Of a DNA stretch of 64,000 bases, positions 1-8,802 are shown in pieces. A model generated the notes under the pieces. The model was not told the origin of the DNA. It ran no database searches and saw nothing but the letters and a program-made list of their open reading frames with translations. Position 1 is the stretch's first letter. The number at the start of each line of letters is the position of its first letter. Position numbers and translations under genes: made by a program. The DNA is from 630D-37 sp037478835. GTDB lineage: Bacteria; Chloroflexota; Anaerolineae; Anaerolineales; Villigracilaceae. The DNA lies in contig JBBFLV010000007.1 of the NCBI GenBank assembly GCA_037478835.1, forward strand, positions 1-64,000. The letters run 5' to 3'.

Positions 1-141
1 CCGGAGTTGCTCAGATACGTCGGCCTGTTACCGAATTAATTTGTTAATGTGCATATGCCGGGAATTTTTTCTCTGAGAACGAACACAACGAGCATTGTCA
101 TCACTTGCTCATGACGAAAATCACCAGCCCTGCGGAACCCA

Positions 142-170
142 TTGCGTTCATTTGTGAAAAAATGTACTAT
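142..170 (+). promoter_or_regulatory. Predicted promoter of the hdr-mvh operon
   Basis: A TTGCGT (142-147) and a TACTAT (165-170) are spaced by 17 bases, a good sigma70-like layout. Transcription would start near 177, leaving a leader of about 38 bases with a strong GAAAGGAGG site before hdrC. Inside the spacer lies an imperfect inverted repeat (CATTT at 149-153, AAATG at 160-164), a plausible operator. A second weak inverted repeat (GTCAT at 97-101, ATGAC at 111-115) lies further upstream. Seen by eye; no start-site data. Confidence 0.5.
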
Positions 171-214
171 TAGAAAAGAGTGAGAGTCTTTCCGCTTTTC
201 CGAAAGGAGGGAGC

Positions 215-811
215 ATGGCTGAAGCGATGCTCGAACGTACGCGAGCAGGAGTGCGACAGGAAGAGGACCTTTCGCTCCTGCACCGTGTGAGCCTGGCAAC
301 CGCCGGCGTTTCGCATCTGGAGATGTGCATCCAGTGCGGGACGTGCGGCGGTTCTTGTCCCTCGGCGGCGGATATGGATCACACGCCGCGCATGATCTTC
401 GCCCTGTTGCGTGCCGGGATGAAGGAAGCCGTCCTGCGCAGCAATACGCCCTGGATTTGCGTTTCCTGCTACCACTGCGTCGTTCGTTGCCCACAGGAAG
501 TGCATATTGTGGATGTCATGTATACCTTGAAGGGCATGGCCATCCGCGAACGGTTATTCCAGGAAGCGACGGCACCCGAATTCTCTGAAACCTTCGTAGA
601 CATGGTCGAACAGTACGGGCGCAGCTTTGAGTTCGGCCTGGCAACGCGTCACTACTTGAAGCACTTCCCACTGCGTTTGCCCGGCATGACAAGCATGGGG
701 CTGGGAATGATCTCGCGCAAGCGCATGTCCTTGCGTCCGCGCCGTATTAAGGGCATCGATCAACTCAAGGCGATTCTGGAAAAAGCGAAAACGCTGGAGC
801 TGGCCGTATGA
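215..811 (+). CDS. hdrC: Heterodisulfide reductase subunit C (HdrC-like)
   Basis: 198 residues, the iron-sulfur relay subunit of a soluble heterodisulfide reductase. Two ferredoxin-type [4Fe-4S] motifs are visible, with cysteines at 38/41/44/48 and 82/85/88/92. In the family these clusters carry electrons from HdrA to the HdrB active site in the cytoplasm. The start is the ATG right after a strong AAAGGAGGG. The stop overlaps the hdrB start (808-811), so the two are translationally coupled. It is the first gene of the hdrCBA-mvhDGA operon. Length and motif spacing match the family well. Confidence 0.93.
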   Translation: MAEAMLERTRAGVRQEEDLSLLHRVSLATAGVSHLEMCIQCGTCGGSCPSAADMDHTPRMIFALLRAGMKEAVLRSNTPWICVSCYHCVVRCPQEVHIVDVMYTLKGMAIRERLFQEATAPEFSETFVDMVEQYGRSFEFGLATRHYLKHFPLRLPGMTSMGLGMISRKRMSLRPRRIKGIDQLKAILEKAKTLELAV

Positions 812-1803
812 ACAAGTATCTGTACTACCCCGGTTGTTCGATGGAGACAAGCGCCAGGGCCTACGGCCTTTCGATCGCCAAAGTAGCCTCTCATTTGGGG
901 ATCGATCTAGAAGAAATCGATGACTGGAATTGCTGCGGCGCCACCGAATACTTCAGCATCAACCCGATCCCGGCCTATTCCCTGATCGCCCGTAACCTGG
1001 CCCTGGCCACCCATCAGGCCAACGGCACGCGCACCGTGGTTGCGCCCTGTTCGGCTTGTTACCTGAACCTGGCCAAAGCCGATTACTACATGGCGGAGCG
1101 CCCGGCTTTGGGAGAAAAGGTCAATGAAGCGCTGGCGGCCGGTGGGCTCTCCTACGCTCCCGGCACCTTGATCATCCGCCATTTGCTGGACGTGATCATC
1201 CATGATATTGGCCTGGCACGCATTAAGCAGTTCGTCGTCCGTCCACTGTATGGCCTGCGCGTAGCGCCTTACCTGGGATGCATGGTGCCGCGCCCGGATT
1301 ACTACCATCGCTGGTCCGATCATGAGCACCCGATCGAGCTGGACGTGCTGCTAAAAGCGCTGGGCGCCGAAGTGATCGATTTTCCGCTCAAGACCGCCTG
1401 CTGCGGCGGACACATGCCTCACATCGGTCCGGAAACAGCCTTCGAGCTCCTGCGCCGCCTGATCTCCGGTGCGGTGCAATACCAGGCCGATCTCATGGTC
1501 ACGGTTTGTCCGATGTGTCAGCTGAACCTTGATGCCTATCAAGGTGAAATGAATCGTTACTTCGGCACAAACTACCGAATGCCGATCGTCTTCTTCACCC
1601 AGCTGATGGGTCTGGCGTTCGGCATCGAAGCGAAGGAACTCGGCTTTGGGCTGGAGCTGGTAAGCGCCGCAAAAGCGCTCGAAAAGATCGGCGTCGAAGC
1701 GCCGCCTGCCGCACCGCCGGCGCGACCGCGCAAGGCCGAAGGTCTGCCCATGCCGAAACCGCTTCCGAAGAAGCGCGCTCTTGAGGAGGAGGTGGATTCA
1801 TGA
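808..1803 (+). CDS. hdrB: Heterodisulfide reductase subunit B (HdrB-like, two CCG domains)
   Basis: 331 residues with two cysteine-rich CCG domains. The first has YYPGC near residue 10, then NCCG and PCSAC. The second has YLGC, then ACCGG and CPMC. In characterised HdrB these cysteines bind two noncubane [4Fe-4S] clusters that split a disulfide. Both sets look complete, so it should be catalytically competent. The last 40 or so residues are Pro/Ala/Lys-rich and look like a flexible tail. Start and stop overlap hdrC and hdrA by four bases. The natural disulfide or other acceptor is unknown, since CoM-S-S-CoB is a methanogen compound. Confidence 0.93.
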   Translation: MNKYLYYPGCSMETSARAYGLSIAKVASHLGIDLEEIDDWNCCGATEYFSINPIPAYSLIARNLALATHQANGTRTVVAPCSACYLNLAKADYYMAERPALGEKVNEALAAGGLSYAPGTLIIRHLLDVIIHDIGLARIKQFVVRPLYGLRVAPYLGCMVPRPDYYHRWSDHEHPIELDVLLKALGAEVIDFPLKTACCGGHMPHIGPETAFELLRRLISGAVQYQADLMVTVCPMCQLNLDAYQGEMNRYFGTNYRMPIVFFTQLMGLAFGIEAKELGFGLELVSAAKALEKIGVEAPPAAPPARPRKAEGLPMPKPLPKKRALEEEVDS

Positions 1804-3818
1804 GCGGCAAGAACGGTCATCCTCAGGAACGAATTGGCGTCTACGTCTGCCATTGCGGCAGCAACATTGCCGGCACCGTAGACGTGGAGCAAGTGGCACA
1901 GTGGGCCGCCAGCCGCTTGCAACACCGTGGCGTGGTCATCGCACGCGACTACAAATTTATGTGCTCCAGCCTGGGACAGGAGCTGATCGAAAAAGACATC
2001 AAAGAACTCGGCCTGACGCGCGTGGTCGTGGCGGCCTGTTCCCCCCACCTGCACGAGAACACCTTCCGCACGGCCTGCGCCCGTGCCGGGCTGAACCCCT
2101 ACCTGTGTGAACTGGTCTCCATCCGTGAACAAGTCTCTTGGGTGCATACCGACCGAACGGCCGCAACGATGAAAGCACAAGCCATTGTGGCCGGTGGGGT
2201 CGAGCGCGTATTACATCATCAGCCACTAGAGCCGCTGCGCGTGCCGATCCACGAAGCGACGCTTGTCGTCGGCGGAGGCATTGCCGGTATCCAGGCCGCG
2301 CTGGAGATCGCCGATGCCGGCTACCCCGTCTACCTCGTGGAACGCGAGCCCTCCATCGGCGGGCACATGGCGCAATTCGATAAGACTTTTCCCACCCTGG
2401 ACTGCGCTGCCTGTATCCTGACCCCCAAGATGGTTCAGGTGGGAGAGCACCCGAATATCACCTTGCTCACTTGGAGCGAAGTGGAAAAGGTGGAAGGGTT
2501 CGTCGGCAATTTCACCGTCACCGTGCGCAAAAAGGCACGCAAGGTGAACACCGATCTCTGCACCGGCTGCGGCATCTGCCAGGAAAAGTGCCCGAAGAAG
2601 GTCGTTGACGAGGTCTACGAAGCGGGCTTGGGCTATCGCAAGGCCGTTTACACCCCCTTCCCGCAGGCCGTGCCGAAATACCCGGTGATCGATGTGGCCA
2701 ACTGCATTTACTTCGAGAAAGGCACCTGCAAGGCCTGCGAGAAATTCTGCCCCACCGGCGCCATTGACTTCAACCAGCAAGACGAGATCCTCACGCTGCA
2801 GGTGGGCAATATCGTCCTGGCGACCGGCTACGATATTTTCGATGCCCGTCGCGCCAGCAACTACGGGTATGGGCGGCTGGCGAACGTCTTCACCAGTCTA
2901 GAGATGGAGCGCATGTGCAATGCGGCCGGCCCGACCGGCGGCAAGATCGTGCTCCGCGATGGGAAAACCGTACCCAAGACGGTGGGCATCATTCACTGCG
3001 TCGGCAGTCGCGATCGCAACTTCAACAACTACTGTTCGGTCATCTGCTGTATGCAGAGCCTGAAGTTTGCCCACCTGGTGAAAGAGCGCACCGGAGCCAC
3101 GGTCTACAACTTCTACATTGACATGCGCACACCGTTCAAGGATTACGATGAGTTCTATCAGCGCGTCCTAGAAGAGGGGACGCTGTTCGTGCGCGGCAAA
3201 GTCGCCGAGGTTACCGATGCCGCCCGTCTGCCCGGAGAGGAAGGGAAGCTCATCATCCAGGTGGAGGACACGTTGATCGGCAAGCAACGCCGCATTCCGG
3301 TGGATATGGTCATCCTTTCGGTCGGTCTAGAACCGCGGCGCGATGCGAAGGAAGTGGCGCGCAAATTCGGCATCGCCTGCTCAGCCAACGGCTGGTTCAC
3401 CGAGCGTCACCCCAAGCTCGATCCGGTCGCCACCATGACCGAGGGCATCTTCATCGCCGGTTGTGCTCAAGGTCCTAAGGATATTCCTGCCTCGGTAGCG
3501 CAGGGAGCGGCCGCCGCCGCCCGCGTGTTGGGCAAGATCCGCCAGAAAGAGATCACGCTGGAGCCGATCCGCGCCAGCATTGACGAAAGCAAATGTTCCG
3601 GCTGCCGCATTTGCAACGGCCTGTGTCCCTTCAATGCCATCCTCTTCCACGAGGATCGCATGGTAAGCGAGATCAACCCGGCCCTTTGCCAGGGTTGCGG
3701 CACCTGCGTTGCCGCCTGCCCGGCCGGCGCCATCAGCGGCACGGGCTTCAGCAACGAGCAAATCCTGGCCCAGATCGAAGGCCTGCTCTTGCTCAACCTG
3801 GAGCCGCAGCCCGCATAG
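1800..3818 (+). CDS. hdrA: Heterodisulfide reductase subunit A (HdrA-like, FAD and Fe-S)
   Basis: 672 residues, the flavoprotein that in known complexes bifurcates electrons between ferredoxin and a disulfide. An N-terminal HdrA domain with conserved cysteines is followed by a Rossmann FAD motif (VVGGGIAGIQAA from about 156), a CAAC cysteine pair at about 202-205, a ferredoxin motif CTGCGICQEKCP at about 254-265, and a further cysteine cluster (CKACEKFCP). The C-terminal 80 residues hold two more [4Fe-4S] motifs (CSGCRICNGLCP and CQGCGTCVAACP). Length is usual for HdrA partnered with MvhD. It lies between hdrB and mvhD in one operon. Confidence 0.94.
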   Translation: MSGKNGHPQERIGVYVCHCGSNIAGTVDVEQVAQWAASRLQHRGVVIARDYKFMCSSLGQELIEKDIKELGLTRVVVAACSPHLHENTFRTACARAGLNPYLCELVSIREQVSWVHTDRTAATMKAQAIVAGGVERVLHHQPLEPLRVPIHEATLVVGGGIAGIQAALEIADAGYPVYLVEREPSIGGHMAQFDKTFPTLDCAACILTPKMVQVGEHPNITLLTWSEVEKVEGFVGNFTVTVRKKARKVNTDLCTGCGICQEKCPKKVVDEVYEAGLGYRKAVYTPFPQAVPKYPVIDVANCIYFEKGTCKACEKFCPTGAIDFNQQDEILTLQVGNIVLATGYDIFDARRASNYGYGRLANVFTSLEMERMCNAAGPTGGKIVLRDGKTVPKTVGIIHCVGSRDRNFNNYCSVICCMQSLKFAHLVKERTGATVYNFYIDMRTPFKDYDEFYQRVLEEGTLFVRGKVAEVTDAARLPGEEGKLIIQVEDTLIGKQRRIPVDMVILSVGLEPRRDAKEVARKFGIACSANGWFTERHPKLDPVATMTEGIFIAGCAQGPKDIPASVAQGAAAAARVLGKIRQKEITLEPIRASIDESKCSGCRICNGLCPFNAILFHEDRMVSEINPALCQGCGTCVAACPAGAISGTGFSNEQILAQIEGLLLLNLEPQPA

Positions 3819-3831
3819 GGAGGAGGTCTCT

Positions 3832-4314
3832 ATGTCCCATGAAACCTTTGAACCCACAATCATCGGATTCACCTGCAACTGGTGTTCCTACCGCGCCGCC
3901 GACCTGGCCGGCACCAGCCGCCTAAAATATCCGCCGAACATCCGCCTGATCCGCCTGATGTGCTCCGGGCGGCTCGATCCAACTTTTGTGATCAAAGCCC
4001 TGGCAAGCGGCGCAGATGGGGTGCTGATCACCGGTTGTCATCCGGGAGAATGCCATTACCTGGAACAGAACTATAAAGCCCTCCGACGCTACCTGCTGCT
4101 CCGACGCACCTTAGCCGCCCTGGGCATCGAGCCGCAGCGGATCAAACTGGTGTGGGCGAGCGCGGCGGAAGGAGCAAAATTCGCAACCGAAGCAACGGCC
4201 TTCGTCGAAGAAATCCGTGCCCTGGGCCCGCTTGGATGGGGCAAGAGCACCAACGGCAAAGGTCTGGAGGGCATCCTTGAGCCCTCGCAAAAGGGAGAGG
4301 AGGTGGCCGCATGA
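3832..4314 (+). CDS. mvhD: Hydrogenase iron-sulfur subunit MvhD-like (HdrA adaptor)
   Basis: 160 residues of the MvhD/FrhD-type delta subunit, which passes electrons from the [NiFe] hydrogenase to HdrA. Visible signatures are FTCNWCSY near residue 13, RLMCSGR, and GCHPGECHY, all with family cysteines for a [2Fe-2S] cluster. The start chosen is the ATG at 3832, directly behind GGAGGAGG. An in-frame upstream ATG at 3709 lies inside hdrA and is unlikely. The stop overlaps the mvhG start by four bases. It is the physical link that makes this an Hdr-Mvh complex rather than two unrelated enzymes. Confidence 0.92.
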   Translation: MSHETFEPTIIGFTCNWCSYRAADLAGTSRLKYPPNIRLIRLMCSGRLDPTFVIKALASGADGVLITGCHPGECHYLEQNYKALRRYLLLRRTLAALGIEPQRIKLVWASAAEGAKFATEATAFVEEIRALGPLGWGKSTNGKGLEGILEPSQKGEEVAA

Positions 4315-5300
4315 CCTCCAACGGGAAACCCAAATTTGCCATGTATTGGGCGGCCTCCTGCGGTGGCTGTGAGATCGCCGTCCTGAACATCCACGAAAAA
4401 ATTCTGGACGTAGACGCGAACTTTGAGGTCGTCTTCTGGCCGGTAGCGATGGATGCCAAATACAAAGACGTGGAGGCCATGCCCGATGGCTCGATCCTGC
4501 TGACCCTGTTCAACGGCGGCATCCGCAACAGCGAAAACGAGGAGATGGCGCATTTGCTACGGCGCAAATCGCAGATTCTGGTCGCCTTTGGCTCCTGCGC
4601 CTGCGAAGGGTGCATCCCCGGCCTGGCCAATCTGAGCCCGGTCCAAGAGATCATCACCACGGCCTTCCACACCGTCTCCACCGATAATCCCGATGGCCTC
4701 TTACCGCAGCCGGAATGGTCGGCGCCGGAAGGCGAGCTGCACATCCCGCGCCTCTTGCCGCGCCTGAAGACGCTGGCCGAGGTCGTCGAAGTGGATTATT
4801 ACATGCCCGGTTGCCCGCCGGAAAGCCATCAGATCGCCGCCGTGATCGATCTGGTGATCGCCGCATTGCAGGGAAAGGCCGAATTACCCCCCAAAGGATC
4901 GGTGATCGGCGCCGGCAATTCCACCGTCTGTGATGAATGCCCGCGGGCGCGCAATGTCAAAACGATCACCGCATTCCGCCGCATCCAGGATGTAGCCCCG
5001 CTCGATCCTACGCTCTGCCTATTGGAACAGGGCATCCCTTGCAACGGCCCGGCCACGCGCAGCGGTTGCAATGCCCGTTGTCCGCGCGCCGGAGCGCAAT
5101 GCATTGGCTGCTACGGCCCTGCCGAAGGAGTGCTGGATTACGGTGCGCGGCTGATCTCGGCCTTCGCTTCGGTGATCGAGGCCCGTGAACCGGAAGAGAT
5201 CGAACGCATCCTGGATGGCATCCCCGATCCGGCCGGACAGTTTTATCGTTTCAACCTGGCCGGCTCCCTTTTGAAAGCCGCCCGCACCGTCTGGAAGTAG
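4311..5300 (+). CDS. mvhG: [NiFe] hydrogenase small subunit (MvhG-like)
   Basis: 329 residues. The N-terminal AASCGGCE gives proximal-cluster ligands, followed by GSCACEGC, the YYMPGCPPE motif, VCDECPR, and a late cysteine set (GCNARCPRAGAQCIGCYGP) for the medial and distal clusters. No Tat signal is present, so the enzyme is cytoplasmic, as expected for an Hdr-linked group 3c hydrogenase. It relays electrons from the NiFe site in MvhA to MvhD. A GGAGG-type site precedes the gene and the start overlaps mvhD. Confidence 0.93.
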   Translation: MTSNGKPKFAMYWAASCGGCEIAVLNIHEKILDVDANFEVVFWPVAMDAKYKDVEAMPDGSILLTLFNGGIRNSENEEMAHLLRRKSQILVAFGSCACEGCIPGLANLSPVQEIITTAFHTVSTDNPDGLLPQPEWSAPEGELHIPRLLPRLKTLAEVVEVDYYMPGCPPESHQIAAVIDLVIAALQGKAELPPKGSVIGAGNSTVCDECPRARNVKTITAFRRIQDVAPLDPTLCLLEQGIPCNGPATRSGCNARCPRAGAQCIGCYGPAEGVLDYGARLISAFASVIEAREPEEIERILDGIPDPAGQFYRFNLAGSLLKAARTVWK

Positions 5301-5309
5301 GAGGTCACC

Positions 5310-6776
5310 ATGACCCAACGCATTACGATCGATCCGATTACCCGCCTGGAAGGCCACGGGAAGATCGAGATCTTCCTGGATGAGGAAGGGAACGTCGCCA
5401 ACGCGTACTTTCAAATTCCCGAATTGCGCGGCTTTGAACGCTTCTGTGTCGGTCGCCCGGTTGAAGAGATGCCATTGCTGACCAACCGCATCTGTGGCGT
5501 CTGCCCGGAAGCGCATCACATGGCTGCGGCCAAAGCGGCCGATGCGGTGTACCACGTTGATCCGCCGCCGACGGCGAAGAAACTGCGCGAACTGCTCTAT
5601 TCGGCCTTCTACGTCACCGATCACACCACCCACTTCTATGCCCTGGGCGGCCCGGATTTCGTCATGGGACCTGATGCGCCGGTAGCCGAGCGGAATATTC
5701 TGGGCGTGATCCACAAAGTGGGACTGGAGATCGGCAGCAAGGTCATTCAGGCGCGTAAATACGGCCACACCGTTGTGGAAATGATCGGCGGGCGCAAGGT
5801 CCATCCCTGCACCTCCATCCCCGGCGGCCTGACCAAAGGGATCACCGAAGAAGAGCGCCGTCAGATCGAAGAGATGGGGCGCTGGGCCGTGGAATTCGCC
5901 CAATTCAGCCTGAAACTCTTCAACGATATCGTCTTGAGCAATCCCGAATATGTGGATTTGATCCTGGGCGATATCTACACCCACCGCACCTACTACATCG
6001 GCACGGTAGATGCCAACAATCGCGTCAACTTCTACGATGGCATGGTCAGCGTGGTAGACCCGAACGGCCGACGCATCGGCAAATACGCCCCCCACGAATA
6101 CACGGAATGGATCGCCGAACACGTCGAACCGTGGACCTACCTCAAGTTCCCCTATCTGAAGAAGATCGGTTGGAAGGGCTTTGTGGATGGCGAGGATTCG
6201 GGTGTCTATTGCGCCACGCCACTTTCTCGGCTGAACGCCGCCGATGGCATGGCTACGCCGCGCGCACAAGAAGAGTACGAGCGCTTCTATGCCACACTGG
6301 GCGGGAAGCCGGTGCATCAGCGCTTGGCTACCCACTGGGCGCGCCTGATCGAGCTGCTCTATGCCGCTGAGCGCTGGGTGGAGCTGGCCACCGATCCGGA
6401 GATCACCTCGCCGCATGTGCACAATCCGCCCACTGCGACCCCCACCGAAGGGGTTGGCATCGTCGAAGCGCCGCGCGGCACGTTGACCCACCATTATTGG
6501 ACCGATGAGCGCGGCATCCTGACGCGCGTCAACCTGATCGTCGGGACGACGAACAACTACGCGCCGATCAGCATGTCGATCCAGAAGGCCGCCCGGAGCC
6601 TGATCCGCAAAGGCACCGTCATCACCGAAGGCTTGCTGAATCGCATCGAAATGGCCTTCCGCGCCTACGATCCCTGCTTCGGTTGCGCCACCCACTCGCT
6701 GCCCGGTCAAATGCCGCTGGAAGTGACCATTCGCAACGCCGCAGGCGAAATTGTTGAGGTGCTCAAACGAGGCTAG
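5310..6776 (+). CDS. mvhA: [NiFe] hydrogenase large subunit (MvhA-like, catalytic)
   Basis: 488 residues, the H2-activating subunit. The N-terminal NiFe ligand motif RICGVCPEAHH sits near residue 60 and the C-terminal DPCFGCATH near residue 455, so all four cysteine ligands are present. About 26 residues follow the final histidine. This matches the C-terminal peptide normally removed by a maturation protease once nickel is inserted, and a protease gene lies four bases downstream. A TAGGAGG ribosome site precedes the start. By context it is a group 3c, F420-nonreducing-type enzyme working with HdrABC. Confidence 0.94.
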   Translation: MTQRITIDPITRLEGHGKIEIFLDEEGNVANAYFQIPELRGFERFCVGRPVEEMPLLTNRICGVCPEAHHMAAAKAADAVYHVDPPPTAKKLRELLYSAFYVTDHTTHFYALGGPDFVMGPDAPVAERNILGVIHKVGLEIGSKVIQARKYGHTVVEMIGGRKVHPCTSIPGGLTKGITEEERRQIEEMGRWAVEFAQFSLKLFNDIVLSNPEYVDLILGDIYTHRTYYIGTVDANNRVNFYDGMVSVVDPNGRRIGKYAPHEYTEWIAEHVEPWTYLKFPYLKKIGWKGFVDGEDSGVYCATPLSRLNAADGMATPRAQEEYERFYATLGGKPVHQRLATHWARLIELLYAAERWVELATDPEITSPHVHNPPTATPTEGVGIVEAPRGTLTHHYWTDERGILTRVNLIVGTTNNYAPISMSIQKAARSLIRKGTVITEGLLNRIEMAFRAYDPCFGCATHSLPGQMPLEVTIRNAAGEIVEVLKRG

Positions 6777-6779
6777 CCC

Positions 6780-7268
6780 ATGCGCACACTGGTAGTGGGT
6801 TTGGGCAATCCCATCCTCGGCGATGATGGCGTCGGTTGGCGCGTCGTTCAGGAATTACAGACGCGACACGCGCTGAACGATGGTGCAGAAATGGATTGCC
6901 TTTCCCTGGGCGGGCTGCGCCTCATGGAGCGGATGCTGGGCTATGAGCGCGTTATCCTGGTAGATGCCCTCGCTGATGAAAGCATTCCGCCGGGGGAGGT
7001 GCACGTCTTCCCTCTGGAAGCGTTGCCCAATCCCTCGGCGGGTCACACGGCTTCGGCGCATGATGTTAGCCTGCGGACCGCGCTGGAAATGGCGCAACAC
7101 TTGGGGTGGGCGGTGCCGTCACAGATATGGGTCGTGGGCATCAGCGTCACCCCCCATTTCGATTTTTCGGAACGCCTTTCCCCGAACGTGGAGGCGGCAA
7201 TTCCGCAGGCCATCAAGGCCGTGCAAGATTTGCTGGAAACTTTTTCGGCCAGAGGAGGTGCCAAATGA
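6780..7268 (+). CDS. [NiFe] hydrogenase maturation protease (HyaD/HycI family)
   Basis: 162 residues. The N-terminus carries the family motif GLGNPILGDDGVGW, whose Asp binds nickel during proofreading. A second acidic position (VDALAD) and the histidine in the SAGHTASAHD region are also in place. It should cleave the C-terminal tail of MvhA encoded immediately upstream. Its stop overlaps the start of the next gene (7265), so all eight genes appear to be one transcription unit. Family assignment is firm; the substrate is inferred from position. Confidence 0.9.
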   Translation: MRTLVVGLGNPILGDDGVGWRVVQELQTRHALNDGAEMDCLSLGGLRLMERMLGYERVILVDALADESIPPGEVHVFPLEALPNPSAGHTASAHDVSLRTALEMAQHLGWAVPSQIWVVGISVTPHFDFSERLSPNVEAAIPQAIKAVQDLLETFSARGGAK

Positions 7269-7735
7269 TTTCCCCCGAGATTTTGCGGCGTTACCCTTTC
7301 TTTAGCTTTCTCAACGAAGAGCAACGCAACGCCCTGGCAATGATCGGCGAAGAGGTCACCTACGAGCCAGGTCAGGTGCTTTTTGAGAGTGGTCAGCCGG
7401 CCAATGCCCTCTACTTTTCCCTGGAAGGTACTTTTTCGTACTACTTCGTAGTCACCAGCGAGCACGATCCCTACTATCGCAAGGAATACTATATTTGCGA
7501 CATCAACCCCGGGGAGGTATTCGGCATCTCGGCGCTGATCGAACCATACGTGTACACGGCCACCATGCGCGCTGAAAAAGGCGGCCGGGCATTACGCTTT
7601 GATGCTCCTGCCCTGCGCGCGCTCTGTGAAGTAGACCTTCACCTTTCCTGTGCTTTCCTGCGTGCCCTGGCACGTGTGGCACTAGAGCGCCTACAGCTGA
7701 CGCGCACCCAGTTGATCGCGGCGCGTCAACCCTAG
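7265..7735 (+). CDS. Stand-alone cyclic-nucleotide-binding-domain protein without HTH
   Basis: 156 residues from the ATG at 7265 (ATGA overlap with the protease, AGGAGG upstream). The protein covers one Crp-type beta-roll (about 10-125) plus a C-helix, then stops, so there is no DNA-binding helix-turn-helix. The phosphate-binding cassette keeps GEVFG at 83-87, but the arginine that normally contacts the cyclic phosphate appears to be Tyr97 (VYTAT). It may therefore bind something other than cAMP, or nothing. Position at the end of the hdr-mvh operon suggests a sensor or regulatory partner of the complex. Fold confident, role unknown. Confidence 0.75.
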   Translation: MISPEILRRYPFFSFLNEEQRNALAMIGEEVTYEPGQVLFESGQPANALYFSLEGTFSYYFVVTSEHDPYYRKEYYICDINPGEVFGISALIEPYVYTATMRAEKGGRALRFDAPALRALCEVDLHLSCAFLRALARVALERLQLTRTQLIAARQP

Positions 7736-7741
7736 TCAGGA

Positions 7742-8650
7742 TTAAGGTCGTCGCAGGCAAAGCGCGACCCATTCCCCTTTTTGCACCCGTTTTTCCAGGA
7801 TCAGCCCCTTCTCGGCGGCCTTGCCCCGCAGGGGCTCTTCTTGATCCCGTAGGATGCCACTGAGGATGAGAAACCCGCCGGGGGTGACAATCCGATCCAG
7901 GCCCTCATCCAGCAGCCGAGAAAGCACTGGAGCCAGGATATTAGCCAGCACAAGGGGCGCCTCTCGAAGGGAAAAATCCCCGCGCAGGATTTCCGCCACC
8001 GATCCTTTCTCCAATCGCAGCGCCTCACCGATCTGATTGAGCATGGCGTTCTGACGGGCGTTTTCCAGCGCCTGGGCATCGATATCCACACCCAGAGCTT
8101 GCTGCGCGCCGAGCCGCAACGCGGCGATGGAGAGGATCGCCGAGCCACAACCGACATCGATCACCGTCGCAGGAAACGGTTCGATGGTTTCCATGAGCTC
8201 CAGGCAGAGCTGCGTGGTCGGATGAGTGCCGGTGCCGAAGGCCATGCCCGGATCGATGCGGATCGGGATACGTTCGGTATCGTTTGTTTCCATCCAGGCC
8301 GGCAAGATCAAAAGGCGGCGGCCGATCTCCAGGGGACGATAATGAACTTTCCAGGCTTCCATCCAGTTTTGATCGGCGATCAGTTGATAGCGCGGCTCCG
8401 GCAGCGGACGAATGCGGCCGAGGAAATACAATGCCTCTTCGAGCTTCTGCCGCCGCTCTTCTAACGTGGCATCGGCCTCCAAATAGGCCTTGACGGTTAC
8501 CGGACCGATGGGCGTGCCTTCATCTTCGGCATCGTTGAAGGTGACCCCCTGTTCCAGCACCACCCCATTCGGCGCGAAACGCGCCAGCACCTCGGCGACG
8601 GCTTCGGCCAATTCACCATCTGTGGTTAGGGAAACTTCGAGCCAGGACAT
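7742..8650 (-). CDS. prmA: Ribosomal protein L11 methyltransferase
   Basis: 302 residues. The N-terminal half is the L11-recognition region. The SAM-binding motif VIDVGCGSAILSIAALRLGA lies around residue 164 and is followed by GVDID. The catalytic-loop motif LVLANILAPVL fits PrmA, which trimethylates L11 on free protein or ribosomes. It is convergent with the hydrogenase operon, with only six bases between stops and no clear terminator. A TATACT hexamer lies six bases upstream of the ATG, with no room for a ribosome site, so the mRNA is probably leaderless. Confidence 0.92.
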   Translation of the reverse strand: MSWLEVSLTTDGELAEAVAEVLARFAPNGVVLEQGVTFNDAEDEGTPIGPVTVKAYLEADATLEERRQKLEEALYFLGRIRPLPEPRYQLIADQNWMEAWKVHYRPLEIGRRLLILPAWMETNDTERIPIRIDPGMAFGTGTHPTTQLCLELMETIEPFPATVIDVGCGSAILSIAALRLGAQQALGVDIDAQALENARQNAMLNQIGEALRLEKGSVAEILRGDFSLREAPLVLANILAPVLSRLLDEGLDRIVTPGGFLILSGILRDQEEPLRGKAAEKGLILEKRVQKGEWVALCLRRP

Positions 8651-8656
8651 GCGATC

Positions 8657-8662
8657 AGTATA
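8657..8662 (-). promoter_or_regulatory. -10 hexamer of prmA implying a leaderless mRNA
   Basis: Read on the minus strand this is TATACT, separated from the prmA ATG by only GATCGC. A start six to eight bases downstream of the -10 would fall on the start codon itself. No convincing -35 is seen. Confidence 0.5.
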
Positions 8663-8780
8663 ACACGGGAATCATGGAGTCGAGTGGTTGATCAGGGAAT
8701 ATTGCCGTTCGGCTGCGGATAAAAAGTAACACAAGATTTATCTTTTGTTAATAATAATAAACGTATATTGAATTTATAAA

Positions 8781-8802
8781 CACAGGATAAATCCTGTGCT
8801 AC
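8781..8802. repeat. Palindromic intergenic repeat with CTAC tail
   Basis: CACAGGAT and ATCCTGTG form a perfect 8-base inverted repeat around AA and are followed by CTAC. The stem-then-CTAC layout resembles the larger palindromes at 21.8, 25.9 and 30.6 kb, so it may be a diverged member of that family. Seen in sequence; relationship inferred. Confidence 0.45.

Noticed and set aside
5019..6710. 563-codon open frame antisense to mvhA
   Set aside because: It mirrors a well-supported hydrogenase subunit, has no recognisable family and no ribosome site. Long antisense frames are common in GC-rich genes.
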